64,000 nt of DNA. Source: MedAcidi-G1 sp000817085 (GTDB lineage Bacteria; Actinomycetota; Acidimicrobiia; Acidimicrobiales; MedAcidi-G1). Under the pieces are notes generated by a model, which was not told the origin of the DNA, made no database searches, and was given only the letters and a program-made list of their open reading frames with translations. How positions within the stretch are numbered: position 1 is the stretch's first letter; each line of letters opens with the position of its first letter. Of the stretch, positions 1 through 9,000 are shown in pieces. The translations under genes were made by a program, and so were the position numbers. The stretch covers positions 124,001 through 188,000 of the forward strand of contig JBJLAO010000002.1 of NCBI GenBank assembly GCA_045568635.1, read 5' to 3'.

Positions 1-1040
1 TAACTGGAGCAAGTGGATTTCTAGGTTCACATTGTGTAGCGAAAGCAGTTAATAAAGGTCACTCAGTTCGAATTCTTGTACGTAATACCGATAAGGCCCA
101 TAATGCTTTGAAAATGCATGGAATAAAAAAAGATCTGGTCGAAATTATATATGCAGACTTGGAAGATGAAGATTCATTGGATAGGGGGCTGGATGGTGTA
201 GATGCTTTGTTACACACCGCAGCGATATTTAGCCTTAGCCCATTAGATGCCAAATCGATGCTTAATATTAACCCTTCAAGCACGAAAGCTCTTTTATCGG
301 CCGCAGTAAAGCACGAACTTAAGCAAACGGTTTATGTTTCCACTATGGGAGTTTTCGCACCCATTAGCGGGGGTGATATTAATGAAAATACTGAGACTTC
401 AACGGGGCTCGGGCCTTACACGAAAAGTAAAATTAATTCAGAAAAGATAGCTAGACAATTTCAAAAAGATGGCATACCCGTAAATATCGTGTACCCAGGT
501 GGAATATTTGGTCCAATCGACCCGAACCCTAACTTGAGCGACTCAATGGGGATGCTTACAGAGATGCTTAAACGAAACTTAGGTTTAACAGCCAGTGCAG
601 CCAAATTGGCAATGGTTGATGTAAGGGACGTTGCTGACGTCTGCGTGGGTGCGTTAGATGCAGAGTCCAAAAACGCCCGATACCACGCGTGGGGTGAGCT
701 GGTAACTATGGATGAGGTTATAGAACTCGTTAAAAAAATTACTGGCAGAAACATCCGCTTCTATTCAACCCCTCTATTTTTACTAGATGCATTAGGCCTA
801 TTCGGTGAAATATTTACCCTTTCAACGCGTATACGTTTGCCTTTTGCAAAAGAATCAATGAGGATGTTCACGCAAAATGCTCGGGTGAATGGGCCAGGAA
901 ATATCGATCAATCGCTAGCCAATAGGGAGTTTGGTTTTCAAAGTATCTCACTTGAAGAATCTTTAACTGACGCCTTGAAATGGTTGCACCAAGCGGGACA
1001 TTTGAGTTCAAAACAGTCAGGTAAATTAGCAAACATCTGA
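1..1040 (+). CDS. NAD(P)-dependent epimerase/dehydratase (extended SDR), 5' end missing
   Basis: The open frame already runs at position 3 and reads TGASGFLGSH at once. This is the GxxGxxG nucleotide-binding loop of an extended short-chain dehydrogenase, so only the first few codons lie outside the window. The catalytic YxxxK appears as YTKSK near position 420. A substrate-side PGGIFGP segment and a VDVRDVADV stretch follow, as in dihydroflavonol-reductase/epimerase-like members. Such proteins oxidise or reduce sugar-nucleotide, sterol or small ketone substrates with NAD(P) in the cytoplasm; the substrate here cannot be told. The next gene follows on the same strand after about 40 bases. The family is sure, the exact function open. 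Confidence 0.85.
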   Translation, partial: TGASGFLGSHCVAKAVNKGHSVRILVRNTDKAHNALKMHGIKKDLVEIIYADLEDEDSLDRGLDGVDALLHTAAIFSLSPLDAKSMLNINPSSTKALLSAAVKHELKQTVYVSTMGVFAPISGGDINENTETSTGLGPYTKSKINSEKIARQFQKDGIPVNIVYPGGIFGPIDPNPNLSDSMGMLTEMLKRNLGLTASAAKLAMVDVRDVADVCVGALDAESKNARYHAWGELVTMDEVIELVKKITGRNIRFYSTPLFLLDALGLFGEIFTLSTRIRLPFAKESMRMFTQNARVNGPGNIDQSLANREFGFQSISLEESLTDALKWLHQAGHLSSKQSGKLANI

Positions 1041-1082
1041 TCCCTGAATTCACAAATCTTTTTATACGTGTAAAATCAAATT

Positions 1083-1367
1083 ATGTACAAGTATGCAAAA
1101 CTAAAAGCAGCAGCGGCTGTGGTTGCCGCCCTATCTCTTCTCATTTTGTCTGTTTTCTCAATAAAAATATGGATCGAGGAAAAGCATCAAACATGTGCAA
1201 CACAGTTGGCTACATACACACAAGTAGTTGAATCTTTAGCTGGGTTACGAGTTACTTCAATGGATAGAGAAGATATCGCGGGTCGAACAATTGCTGAACT
1301 GAGATCTTGTGTTCTACCAGAATTAGAGCAAGTTCCAGAAGTGGAAGCGCCAGAGACTCTTAATTAG
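1083..1367 (+). CDS. Small single-pass membrane protein, unknown function
   Basis: This 94-residue protein has a short basic N-terminus, then one hydrophobic helix at about residues 9-27 rich in Ala, Val and Leu. A polar domain with two cysteines (in HQTCATQ and LRSCVLP) and an acidic Pro/Glu tail follow. The layout suggests a membrane anchor with a small outside domain, and the two cysteines could form a disulfide. It sits between the SDR gene and the AhpD-like gene, ending 13 bases before the latter, so co-transcription is likely. I do not recognise a family. Confidence 0.6.
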   Translation: MYKYAKLKAAAAVVAALSLLILSVFSIKIWIEEKHQTCATQLATYTQVVESLAGLRVTSMDREDIAGRTIAELRSCVLPELEQVPEVEAPETLN

Positions 1368-1380
1368 AGACGGGGAGAGC

Positions 1381-2826
1381 ATGAATACTTTCAAGGAGCT
1401 TTACTTTCCTTCCGGTGACTCACGAGAATTGAATAAGCGCCTTCGCGAAGAGCATGAAGATTTTTTGTCAGAAAATCCTGAATGGGTTCCCAACGAACTC
1501 CGTTTACTGCCAAAAGTCATAGCTAGAACTTTTAATAAAATGTGTCCAAAAACACCTTTTATGGTTCCCTTTGGATGGATAGATGGTACAACATGGGCTG
1601 ATCTTAATGAGCAAAAGAGACTCCTTTCCCTGCCTGAAGATGAAAAGATAGAAGGCCTCCAAGCGCATAAAAATGCAATTCGAGGACGATGCTTTAGAAT
1701 TCCACGCCCTCATGAACTGAAACCAAATGAGGCAGCATTTAAAACAGTGCAAGATTACGCTGTAGTGGATAGGCGAACCTTCAACAAGGAAACCTTCGAT
1801 CAGAATGTCCCAGAAGCAATGATCGAGTCATTCAACGCGTGTTGGGAACGTATCGCTGAACCCGGTGAATGGTGGACCGGCAAAGAACGGATTGCAATCG
1901 TAGAAGAAGTAAGGAAAGCGCGCGATAATGCCCCTTCAAAGAATGCTCAATCCTTATCAGATTTGAGCATTGAGGCAAGTCCGGTTATTTCGCCGCTTGT
2001 AACTGAAATTGTCTGGAAGGTGACCAATAACGCACACGAGATTGAAGAAAAGTGGGCTAAAGAAGCTATCGCTCTAATCGGCGAAGGAAAATACTCCGAG
2101 TTGGTTTCACTTGTTGTAAATATCGTCCCTGTTGACATCTTCTGCTTGCTACTAGGAAGACCAGTTGTCTCTCTTCCCGTTCCTAAGAATGGTAAACCCA
2201 CTAAATCAGTGCCCGAAGGGTTATCTGATGGTGGCGCATTTCTACCTTGGCATACAGAAAACTGGGTTGGACCAAATGTTGCACGTGCTCTTTCTTTCGT
2301 TCCGAAAGATAATGCACTTCGGATGAAGCTCGTGGAAAGCATGTATGCGGGTGCTGACAAGTTTATTTCAATGATCTGGGATGACAATGAACCGTTATCG
2401 AGATCCCAGGTTGAGATAATTGCAGCTAGAACCTCATCAATCAATGAATGTTTCTATTGAACCTCCGCTCATGTGATGCTTCTCCGTGCGAGTAGTAAAG
2501 CTACTGATAATAATGTTTCTTTATCATGTGCGATAGGGGAGCCAATAGCGACTGACATTGAACATGGAGAGCTTTTAGTGGAATTCACAGAATCGGCGAA
2601 TAATTACCCACCGAAAGTAAGCGACTTGACTGCCGAAATCGTTGAACGCATGGGAGAGGAAGCATTTGTAAAAGCTTCTTCAATCGTGGCTATCTTTAAC
2701 GGACTTGTACGTTCAGCTGATGCGATAGGTATTCCTCTTGATGACGTGATGATGTCGAACACCGTCGAGGAGAGAGAAGAGCTTGGTTTGAATAACTACC
2801 AAGGATTTAGTAACTCCCAGGAGTGA
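1381..2826 (+). CDS. AhpD/carboxymuconolactone-decarboxylase-like selenoprotein (in-frame TGA at 2458-2460 read as Sec)
   Basis: Two stretches in the same frame (1381-2457 and 2461-2826) are separated only by one TGA. Read through, they give 481 residues with C357-F-Y-U360-T-S-A-H364 and Glu345 twelve residues before Cys357. In Mycobacterium tuberculosis AhpD the relay is Glu118, Cys130, Cys133 and His137, the same spacing, so Sec replaces the second (peroxidatic) cysteine. The part before the motif (LSRSQVEIIAARTSSINE) and after it (FNGLVRSADAIGIPLDD) also reads like AhpD-related peroxidases. The roughly 260 N-terminal residues I do not recognise. The expected role is thiol-dependent peroxide reduction or other redox work. 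GGGGAG lies just before the ATG. The downstream half has no convincing start of its own. The alternative is a nonsense mutation or sequencing error. Selenocysteine-synthesis genes are not in the window. Confidence 0.82.
2478..2501 (+). promoter_or_regulatory. Candidate bacterial SECIS hairpin just after the Sec TGA
   Basis: Bases 2478-2484 (GCUUCUC) can pair with GAG (2490-2492) and AAGC (2498-2501). This leaves a five-base apical loop CGUGC at 2485-2489 and a five-base bulge at 2493-2497. The loop begins 25 bases after the TGA and has G-U at its second and third positions. Known bacterial SECIS elements have their loop roughly 16-37 bases after the UGA with an early G in it, for SelB binding. 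A competing hairpin, AGUAG/CUACU (2491-2505), exists. The fold was worked out by eye. Confidence 0.5.
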
Positions 2827-2834
2827 TATCAAAG

Positions 2835-3413
2835 ATGGCGATATTTTCCTGCTTCGATGTAGAGACAACAAGTCTCGATGCCAAAAAAGGTCAAGTAATT
2901 GAAATTGCCATAGTCAAAGTAAACAGCAATGGAGATTTCTTAGATGAGTGGACAACTTTAGTTGGTCCAACTCCGATCGATTTAGGCAGACCAGATATAC
3001 ATGGGATAAAAAGTAGCTGGTTGGATTCGGCGCCAAATTTTAAACAAATTGCTGGAGATATCTCAGAGAAATTTGACGGTTCGATTCCAGTTGCTCATAA
3101 TGCACCGTTCGATTGCGGATTCATTCGAGAGGAATGGAATAAAGCCGGTTTAGGTGACTTGCAGTTAGAAGCCTTCGACACGCTCCCACTAGCTAAAGGG
3201 CTCGGATATCCCGGGAAACTCGTCGAGCTGAGTGAAGCACTTGGTGTCGAATTGTCTAATGCACATGAAGCGCTAGCCGATACCCATGCTCTCGCTTCGG
3301 TTCTAATCAAGCTTCTTGATTCATCAAATACGAAAGTTGATTCACCAGTATTTCAACCATCCCTATTTACACCAGACGCATCCGGACTCTTTGAGCTTCG
3401 ACCGGCAATTTAA
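2835..3413 (+). CDS. DnaQ-family 3'-5' exonuclease (DEDDh)
   Basis: This is a single exonuclease domain of about 190 residues, resembling the epsilon subunit of DNA polymerase III or free-standing RNase T-like enzymes. Visible motifs are the ExoI acids in DVETTS, an ExoII region with HNAPFDCGF, and ExoIII with HEALADTHALA (H-x4-D), which makes it a DEDDh enzyme. It should remove 3' nucleotides using two metal ions. The ATG at 2835 is preferred over a GTG at 2823 because AGGAG at 2819-2823 is suitably placed for it. It follows the AhpD-like gene by 8 bases, and its TAA overlaps the next ATG (TAATG), suggesting translational coupling. Confidence 0.85.
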   Translation: MAIFSCFDVETTSLDAKKGQVIEIAIVKVNSNGDFLDEWTTLVGPTPIDLGRPDIHGIKSSWLDSAPNFKQIAGDISEKFDGSIPVAHNAPFDCGFIREEWNKAGLGDLQLEAFDTLPLAKGLGYPGKLVELSEALGVELSNAHEALADTHALASVLIKLLDSSNTKVDSPVFQPSLFTPDASGLFELRPAI

Positions 3414-4324
3414 TGCTTTCTAAGAACAGGTGCTTATGCCCAGTAATCGTTATATCTCTGACCGCTACTCTTTTCAGTTCTTGCGCAGACACTCAAGAAG
3501 AGGTCAGTGAAGATCACAGTAAAGTTGGGATGAGACTTATAGGAGAAGCCTCAGAAGCAGAAACCTCTCTATCAGGTGACTCTGTACAAACCCAACCAAC
3601 AGTAGCAAACTCAACTTCGACAACACTGTCAATACCCGCAACTACAACGACGGCCCCTGTAGAAAGCATTACAGTGCCGAAGACAACTAGACCGTCTACA
3701 ACAACCACAACGTCACTTGTTGAAACTCTCGACAAACCTTTTTATGCAGCGACAGCAATTAATACAATGCTTGAAGCGTTTAAAAAACAAACTGATTCTG
3801 AACCAAAATGGCTCCTTTCAAATCCTGGACCTTTTAAAGGAGAGCGTGTTTTACTGATTCGTAAGATAGAAGAAGATTGGGTCCAAGTGTTAATGCCAAT
3901 CAGGCCACACGGAACGCTCGCCTGGGTTGAAAGAGACAGCGTTTCGATAACAGAACATAAAGCGAAAGTGATTGTAGATAAATACTCAGGAGTGTTAGAA
4001 GGGTGGCGTAACGGTGAGTTGCTCTTCAGAGAAGCATTCATTAGTGGAAGTGACGAGCATCCAACTCCATTAGGAGATTTCTATATAAATGAAATAAACT
4101 CAGGTGGCGATGAAATATCAGGCGACATATTGGTTGGGATAACCGCTTTCTCAACAAGTATGGACTCAACCAGTGAAGGAGATCCAGCAATAGCCTTCCT
4201 TGAAAATAACTTAGAGGAGGGGAGTGGGGAACTTGGTACTAGGGGTTGCATAAGAGTCAGTAAAAAAGTTTTAAACCTTTTAGCTGGTTTACCATTAGGA
4301 ACTCCTGTGCAAATAGTTGGATGA
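3413..4324 (+). CDS. L,D-transpeptidase (YkuD) lipoprotein
   Basis: The N-terminus is a lipoprotein signal with lipobox LFSSC. A Thr/Ser/Pro-rich linker (residues about 60-105) follows, then an SH3-like segment, then a YkuD catalytic domain. The catalytic motif appears as EHPTPLGDFYI followed by GTRGCIRVS, with the active Cys in RGC. Enzymes of this family make 3-3 cross-links in peptidoglycan or attach proteins to it, outside the membrane. The start overlaps the stop of the exonuclease gene. It ends 3 bases before the convergent yqgE stop. The family call is firm; the exact cross-linking role is inferred. Confidence 0.88.
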   Translation: MLSKNRCLCPVIVISLTATLFSSCADTQEEVSEDHSKVGMRLIGEASEAETSLSGDSVQTQPTVANSTSTTLSIPATTTTAPVESITVPKTTRPSTTTTTSLVETLDKPFYAATAINTMLEAFKKQTDSEPKWLLSNPGPFKGERVLLIRKIEEDWVQVLMPIRPHGTLAWVERDSVSITEHKAKVIVDKYSGVLEGWRNGELLFREAFISGSDEHPTPLGDFYINEINSGGDEISGDILVGITAFSTSMDSTSEGDPAIAFLENNLEEGSGELGTRGCIRVSKKVLNLLAGLPLGTPVQIVG

Positions 4325-4327
4325 GCG

Positions 4328-4879
4328 TTAGTTCATCCTTGGATCGTCTGGGTACTGTGAGAGTTTGCTAAGGAAACCATTCTGCCTTCCAAGAACTGTC
4401 GCCCATAAATCAGTTGGATTTTCACAAAAAGGGTCAGTATCAGCTACATCAGCGACTATCCATCCACCAGCTGATATCTCAGCGTTTAGTTGCCCAGCAG
4501 ACCATCCTGCGTACCCCGAATAGAGTCGCGCTTCAACTATTGAGTGCATATCGAGCAATTCAGGGTTCAAATTAATAACTTGTATGCGACCTATTCCTTC
4601 ACTTGAGATATCCCGAGGTGATTCATTTTGAAGACCTAAAGCAAGTAATGATTCTTCTTGCACCGGACCTCCCCAATGAAGCAGTGAAAATCTATCTAAG
4701 CTCTGGTCCCATTTTGGCAAAATATCTGCCGAGTAAAGGTCACTCTGACGATTTAGGACAACACCGATTGCACCCTCGTTACTATGTTCGAGCACGAGTA
4801 TCACTGCACGGAAAAAATGTGAATCAAGAAGCTCGGGTTTTGCTAGCAGTAGCTTGCCTCGAAACGATTTCATAATCAA
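4328..4879 (-). CDS. YqgE/AlgH family protein (UPF0301)
   Basis: The 183-residue protein has the family hallmarks in order: RGKLLLAKPELLDSHFFRAV at the start, GAIGVVLNR, WGGPVQ and the later GYAGWSAGQL. These compact alpha/beta proteins have no agreed biochemical function. The gene starts inside the stop region of the recombinase gene upstream (4-base overlap), so the two are probably translated from one message. Length is normal for the family. Confidence 0.9.
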   Translation of the reverse strand: MIMKSFRGKLLLAKPELLDSHFFRAVILVLEHSNEGAIGVVLNRQSDLYSADILPKWDQSLDRFSLLHWGGPVQEESLLALGLQNESPRDISSEGIGRIQVINLNPELLDMHSIVEARLYSGYAGWSAGQLNAEISAGGWIVADVADTDPFCENPTDLWATVLGRQNGFLSKLSQYPDDPRMN

Positions 4880-5904
4880 TCGCCTTTTAAGGTGTCTCCA
4901 AGAAGAGTGTTAGCTCCAGACTTTTTCACCACTCCTACTAGCTCGCCGCCAGCAAGCTCAGTATAGATACTTGTGGTAGATATATTCGCATGACCCAACA
5001 GGCTTTGTATCGCATTTATTGGAACCCCGTCACTTGCCAGTTGAACCCCAGCAGTATGACGAAGAGAGTGAGGGGAGCGGTCGCGTAAGCCTGCAACTCT
5101 ATTTAAAATTCTTAACCAGTAACGCAAGTTTTGATACGTGAACCGTTTCCCACCGGGATCTTTGGAGTCAGCTTTAGTGACAAACAAAGGATCTTCTGGC
5201 CTCGGTTCACCAAATCTTTCCGCTCTCTCTGTCTGCCATATTTCATTTACTTGAACGAGTTCCGGTGACAAGGGAAGCCGGCGAATGCGTCTACCCTTAC
5301 CTAACACCTGCATCATCCAAGTTGCCTGATCATCATTATCAATTAAACGTTCACGCGATATCCAATTGATATCCGCATCTATGAGCTCGGAAGCTCGTAA
5401 ACCAAGAACTGCAAGAAATGAGCACATCGCTAAGTCACGTTCTGGCCACAAGACACGCTTACCATGTTTGTTATCTTGAAAAGCTGCTGTTTCATATAAG
5501 TCGCGTATCTCAGACGGCCTATAGTATTCTGGGTCGACTTGGGGAACATCCAGTTTTGCGACTTTACGTATTCGTTTTATATCAGGAACTTCTTTAACGA
5601 GTCCATCGGCTATACAGAAGTCATAAAATGAGTTCAAAGCGGCCAGGGTTTGATTCAACGTAGCCTTAGACATTTCTCCACTTGATCTCATGGAACGAAC
5701 CGTGTCAGTTAATTCAGCTTGGTTTAGAAAGTCAGGAGTTAATTGATCAGGACTCTTTTCAGTGAAAGAGAGCACCCTGCGGACACCTTGGTTGTACGCC
5801 TTGATCGTATTTGGTGGTTTATCTTCTAAAAGAGGCAACCAGTCGAGCCAGGCATTAAAAATAGGAGGCATCTCAGACTCTTTTGGCAGTTTTCTATAAC
5901 CCAA
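4876..5904 (-). CDS. Tyrosine recombinase, XerC/XerD-like
   Basis: The 342 residues show a SAM-like N-terminal DNA-binding domain (about 10-110) and a catalytic domain carrying the Arg of GLRASEL, the HxxR of PHSLRH, the late His of LLGHANISTTSIY and the nucleophilic Tyr in that same segment. These enzymes cut and rejoin DNA through a 3'-phosphotyrosine. Chromosome-dimer resolution (Xer) is the likeliest role, given the core surroundings and absence of phage genes, but an integrase function cannot be excluded. No dif-like site was identified nearby. yqgE overlaps its 3' end. Confidence 0.82.
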   Translation of the reverse strand: MGYRKLPKESEMPPIFNAWLDWLPLLEDKPPNTIKAYNQGVRRVLSFTEKSPDQLTPDFLNQAELTDTVRSMRSSGEMSKATLNQTLAALNSFYDFCIADGLVKEVPDIKRIRKVAKLDVPQVDPEYYRPSEIRDLYETAAFQDNKHGKRVLWPERDLAMCSFLAVLGLRASELIDADINWISRERLIDNDDQATWMMQVLGKGRRIRRLPLSPELVQVNEIWQTERAERFGEPRPEDPLFVTKADSKDPGGKRFTYQNLRYWLRILNRVAGLRDRSPHSLRHTAGVQLASDGVPINAIQSLLGHANISTTSIYTELAGGELVGVVKKSGANTLLGDTLKGD

Positions 5905-6013
5905 GGTTTACCAATCTTTATTAATAGTTTTCAATGATAATCTACATTATCTTTAAAACTATTACTTTGATACTTGATCAATTTGTTGGCATATAGCTGT
6001 ATTTAGAGTTTTT

Positions 6014-6043
6014 GGGTGGGTAAATGCATGCACTCACCCACCC
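6014..6043. terminator. Strong GC stem-loop after the solute-binding fusion gene
   Basis: GGGTGGGT at 6014-6021 is the exact complement of ACCCACCC at 6036-6043, around a 14-base loop. It lies 9 bases beyond the stop of the leftward solute-binding gene. There is no U-tract after the stem on the minus strand, so it could be an mRNA 3'-end stabiliser rather than a true intrinsic terminator. Confidence 0.45.
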
Positions 6044-6051
6044 AATTCTTG

Positions 6052-9000
6052 TTATGGAGTCCCGTCGAGTATCCCTGTCAATGGAACTAACGCACCTTGA
6101 TCACCACCAGAAGATGAATCAAAGACTGAAAGTCTGAAGGAATCACTTGCGTCGTATTTCCCAGGTGAAATTGAGTTGTATGGTTGTCCAGGAAGAACAA
6201 AGTCTGACATCGATTCAGCAGCTGCTAAGAATGTTTCGTGAGTTAAATTCGGCCCTGCTGTTTCAACGATCATGGAGAATAGGTGTAGCCACCTACAGTA
6301 ACTCATAATTGATCGATACCATTCTTCCTCTCCTTCATCGAATTGGTCGGGGCCTTCTATCACCAGGTCGGGGTTGGCTTCTTTGAATGGGATCACGCAA
6401 TTATTTTGCGTAAGAGGATCATCCCATGTTTCTTGTTCAGTCAAGCCTGTAAGTGAAATAGCACCTTCTGCCATATCTGGTGTGACGCTTTCACTCAAGT
6501 TGGTGAATGTTTCTGAGTTCATCACGTAGAGATCCATATCGATGTCATTGTTTGCAAGGTTTCGTATACCGGCTCGTTCTCCACCTACTAGCACTGCGAC
6601 ATCAGCATTGGAAGCAAGAACATTTTGCACAAGCACATCCCATCTGGCATCTTCAGCTGCAGTATCCCCTACTGGTACTTGAACTCCCACATCGAGAACG
6701 ACATTTGCGTCCATATTGCCCAGTAGTTCACTGGCCAACTGGTATGGTCCATCATCTTCGTTGCCTACGAGAGCGATATTTTTACCTTCTAGTAATCCTT
6801 CTTGCTCTAGAAGTGAGAGGAATACTTTCATTTTGGTTTCTTTCATTGTTCCCGGTTCGATCCATGGTGCTGTTGAAGCTGCTAGTCGTTCAGCCGTCTG
6901 TCGACCGCCGACCATAACCGTGTTCTGTGTTCCAGTAATGCATGTATTAGTGTCTTCGACGGGACCTAGGAAGCCTCCTAGTATCGCAAAGGTCTCTATA
7001 TCGGCTGCTAGCTCAAGACAAACTGCTTCTGGATCAATTCCACCTAAAATAGGTCCAATTGGGCTGTAATACTTGTAAGAGTCGACAATTAGTTTTCTTC
7101 CTAATATGCCTCCGTCATTATTAAGTTTTTCAACGAAAGTTTCCCATACGAGTTGCTGGTCTCCCCATCCTTGAGGAGAGAGATTAGTTTCTACTAAAAA
7201 TGCAAAGTCCAACATGGATACCCCTACATGAATAGCATCCTCTGTTACTCCCCTCCAAGACGCAGTTAGTGGTTCAGGTTCTGCGCAGTCTGGGTTGCTG
7301 TCTGCGTCCCATACGCATGGGCTCATTGCACCAGACTCGAGGTCTGCTTTGAGAGTTGCGAGCATTGATTTGATGTCGTCACTTACCATTGAATCGAAGT
7401 CATGGAACGGAGCGAGACCAACTTTTCCTAAGTAGTTACCGGCAGGCATAGTCCCTGCGGCTGCCTGCGAAACAAGATCAAATACACCTTCGCCAATCAT
7501 TTTCATGGAACTCGAGACTAGACAAGGGTGAGCTTCAGGAACGCTTTCCCATTGATCTAGATCGACACCAATACAGTATGCACCGTCTTCGCTCGCCACT
7601 TCAATAATCGCGCCGTTACCGGTTTTACCGCCAGCACCGAACACAACATCTGCACCATTCTCTAGAGCCTGACGTGCAGTGGTTGCACCCCACTCAGGAT
7701 CAGTGAACGCAGTATCAATACCACCTGGGTGGTATGTCTTAATCACTTTAATATCAGAGTTCACGTACTTGGCACCGTTGACGAAACCTTCACCGAAAGC
7801 TAAAACGGGCGGTACCAAGTCTGTTCCTAGTACTTCTGCAACAATTCCTGTTTTTGAGATACTCGCTGCTAAAGCACCAGCTAAGAAACCAGCCTGATCT
7901 TCAGCAAAGATTAGACCAGCAACACCATCTACAGGCTCACCATAGAACTGATCAACACCAACGAAATCAACATCAGGGTATTCAGCTGCCGCAGCAGTTG
8001 TGGCATCAGCGAGGGCGAAACCAACAGTCACGATCACATCACAACCACTATCGGCAAACAACCCGATGTTATTTGCGTAGTCTTTAGAAGACTGAGTCTC
8101 GATGTAATCAACATCAGCGCCAAGGTCTTCAGCGGCTTGGAGGACTCCATTCCATGCAGCTTGGTTGAATGATTTGTCATCAACCTGACCAACATCAGTA
8201 ACCAAACCAACACACATCGCTTCAGCGGATGAGAGTGCTCCTGTTACAGCGGATTTTCCTGGTGAGTATGTGAATACAACATTGTTTTTACCAGCTGCGA
8301 TATCGCTGCTGTCATTGTGTTCTACAACAGCAATTCGCTGTGAACCACAATCACCAAAGGCGTCACAAGAAATGTCACCAATGATTCCAGGCCAGCTTGA
8401 AACACCTGCCATGAATTCACGAACACCAGCACGATCAACTACAAGATTGTCACCATCTTTAGATGATGCAGCCTCGATAGCTGAAAGAAGAAGCGTCGTA
8501 GCATCGTAAGCGTGTGCCCAGAAAGCAGCAGATGGTGCTTCACCATGCTCTGCTTCGTAAGCAGCCAAGAAACCGTCACCGGTTTCACCAGTAGCAGCAT
8601 TAGCGTTTCCTTCGAAGTTAAGATCCGGACCTGACATGAACACACCCTCAGATTCAGGGATTTCCATGTAGTTGTCCACCAACATTCCGTCAGCGGCCAT
8701 CAAGGTTGTGTTCTCAAGACCAGAAACCTCACCAATCTGCTGTGAAATGAAGTTACCTTCCGGCGGGAAGATAGGGAAGAACAAAAGATCAGGAGAACCA
8801 GCAGCCACCTCAGTGAGAACTGGAACCATGTCAGTGTCGCCCTTATTAACAGCAGTTATTGTCTGCAAATCGCCACCAAGCTCAGTGAAAGAGTTAGCGA
8901 ACGCTGTAGCTAGACCCTCAGTGTAAGGATCACCATCATGGATGGTCGCAGCAGTAGCAGCTCCAAGAACTTCATAAGCGAACTTCGCAGCAGCAGCACC

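Noticed and set aside
2473..2826. Independent short gene beginning at GTG 2473
   Set aside because: It is in the same frame as the upstream frame, has no Shine-Dalgarno sequence, and begins in the middle of an AhpD motif. Reading through the TGA explains it better.
5905..6013. Possible dif or attachment site between the tyrosine recombinase and the hairpin at 6014
   Set aside because: AT-rich inverted stretches occur but none has the 11-6-11 layout of a dif site that I can support by eye.
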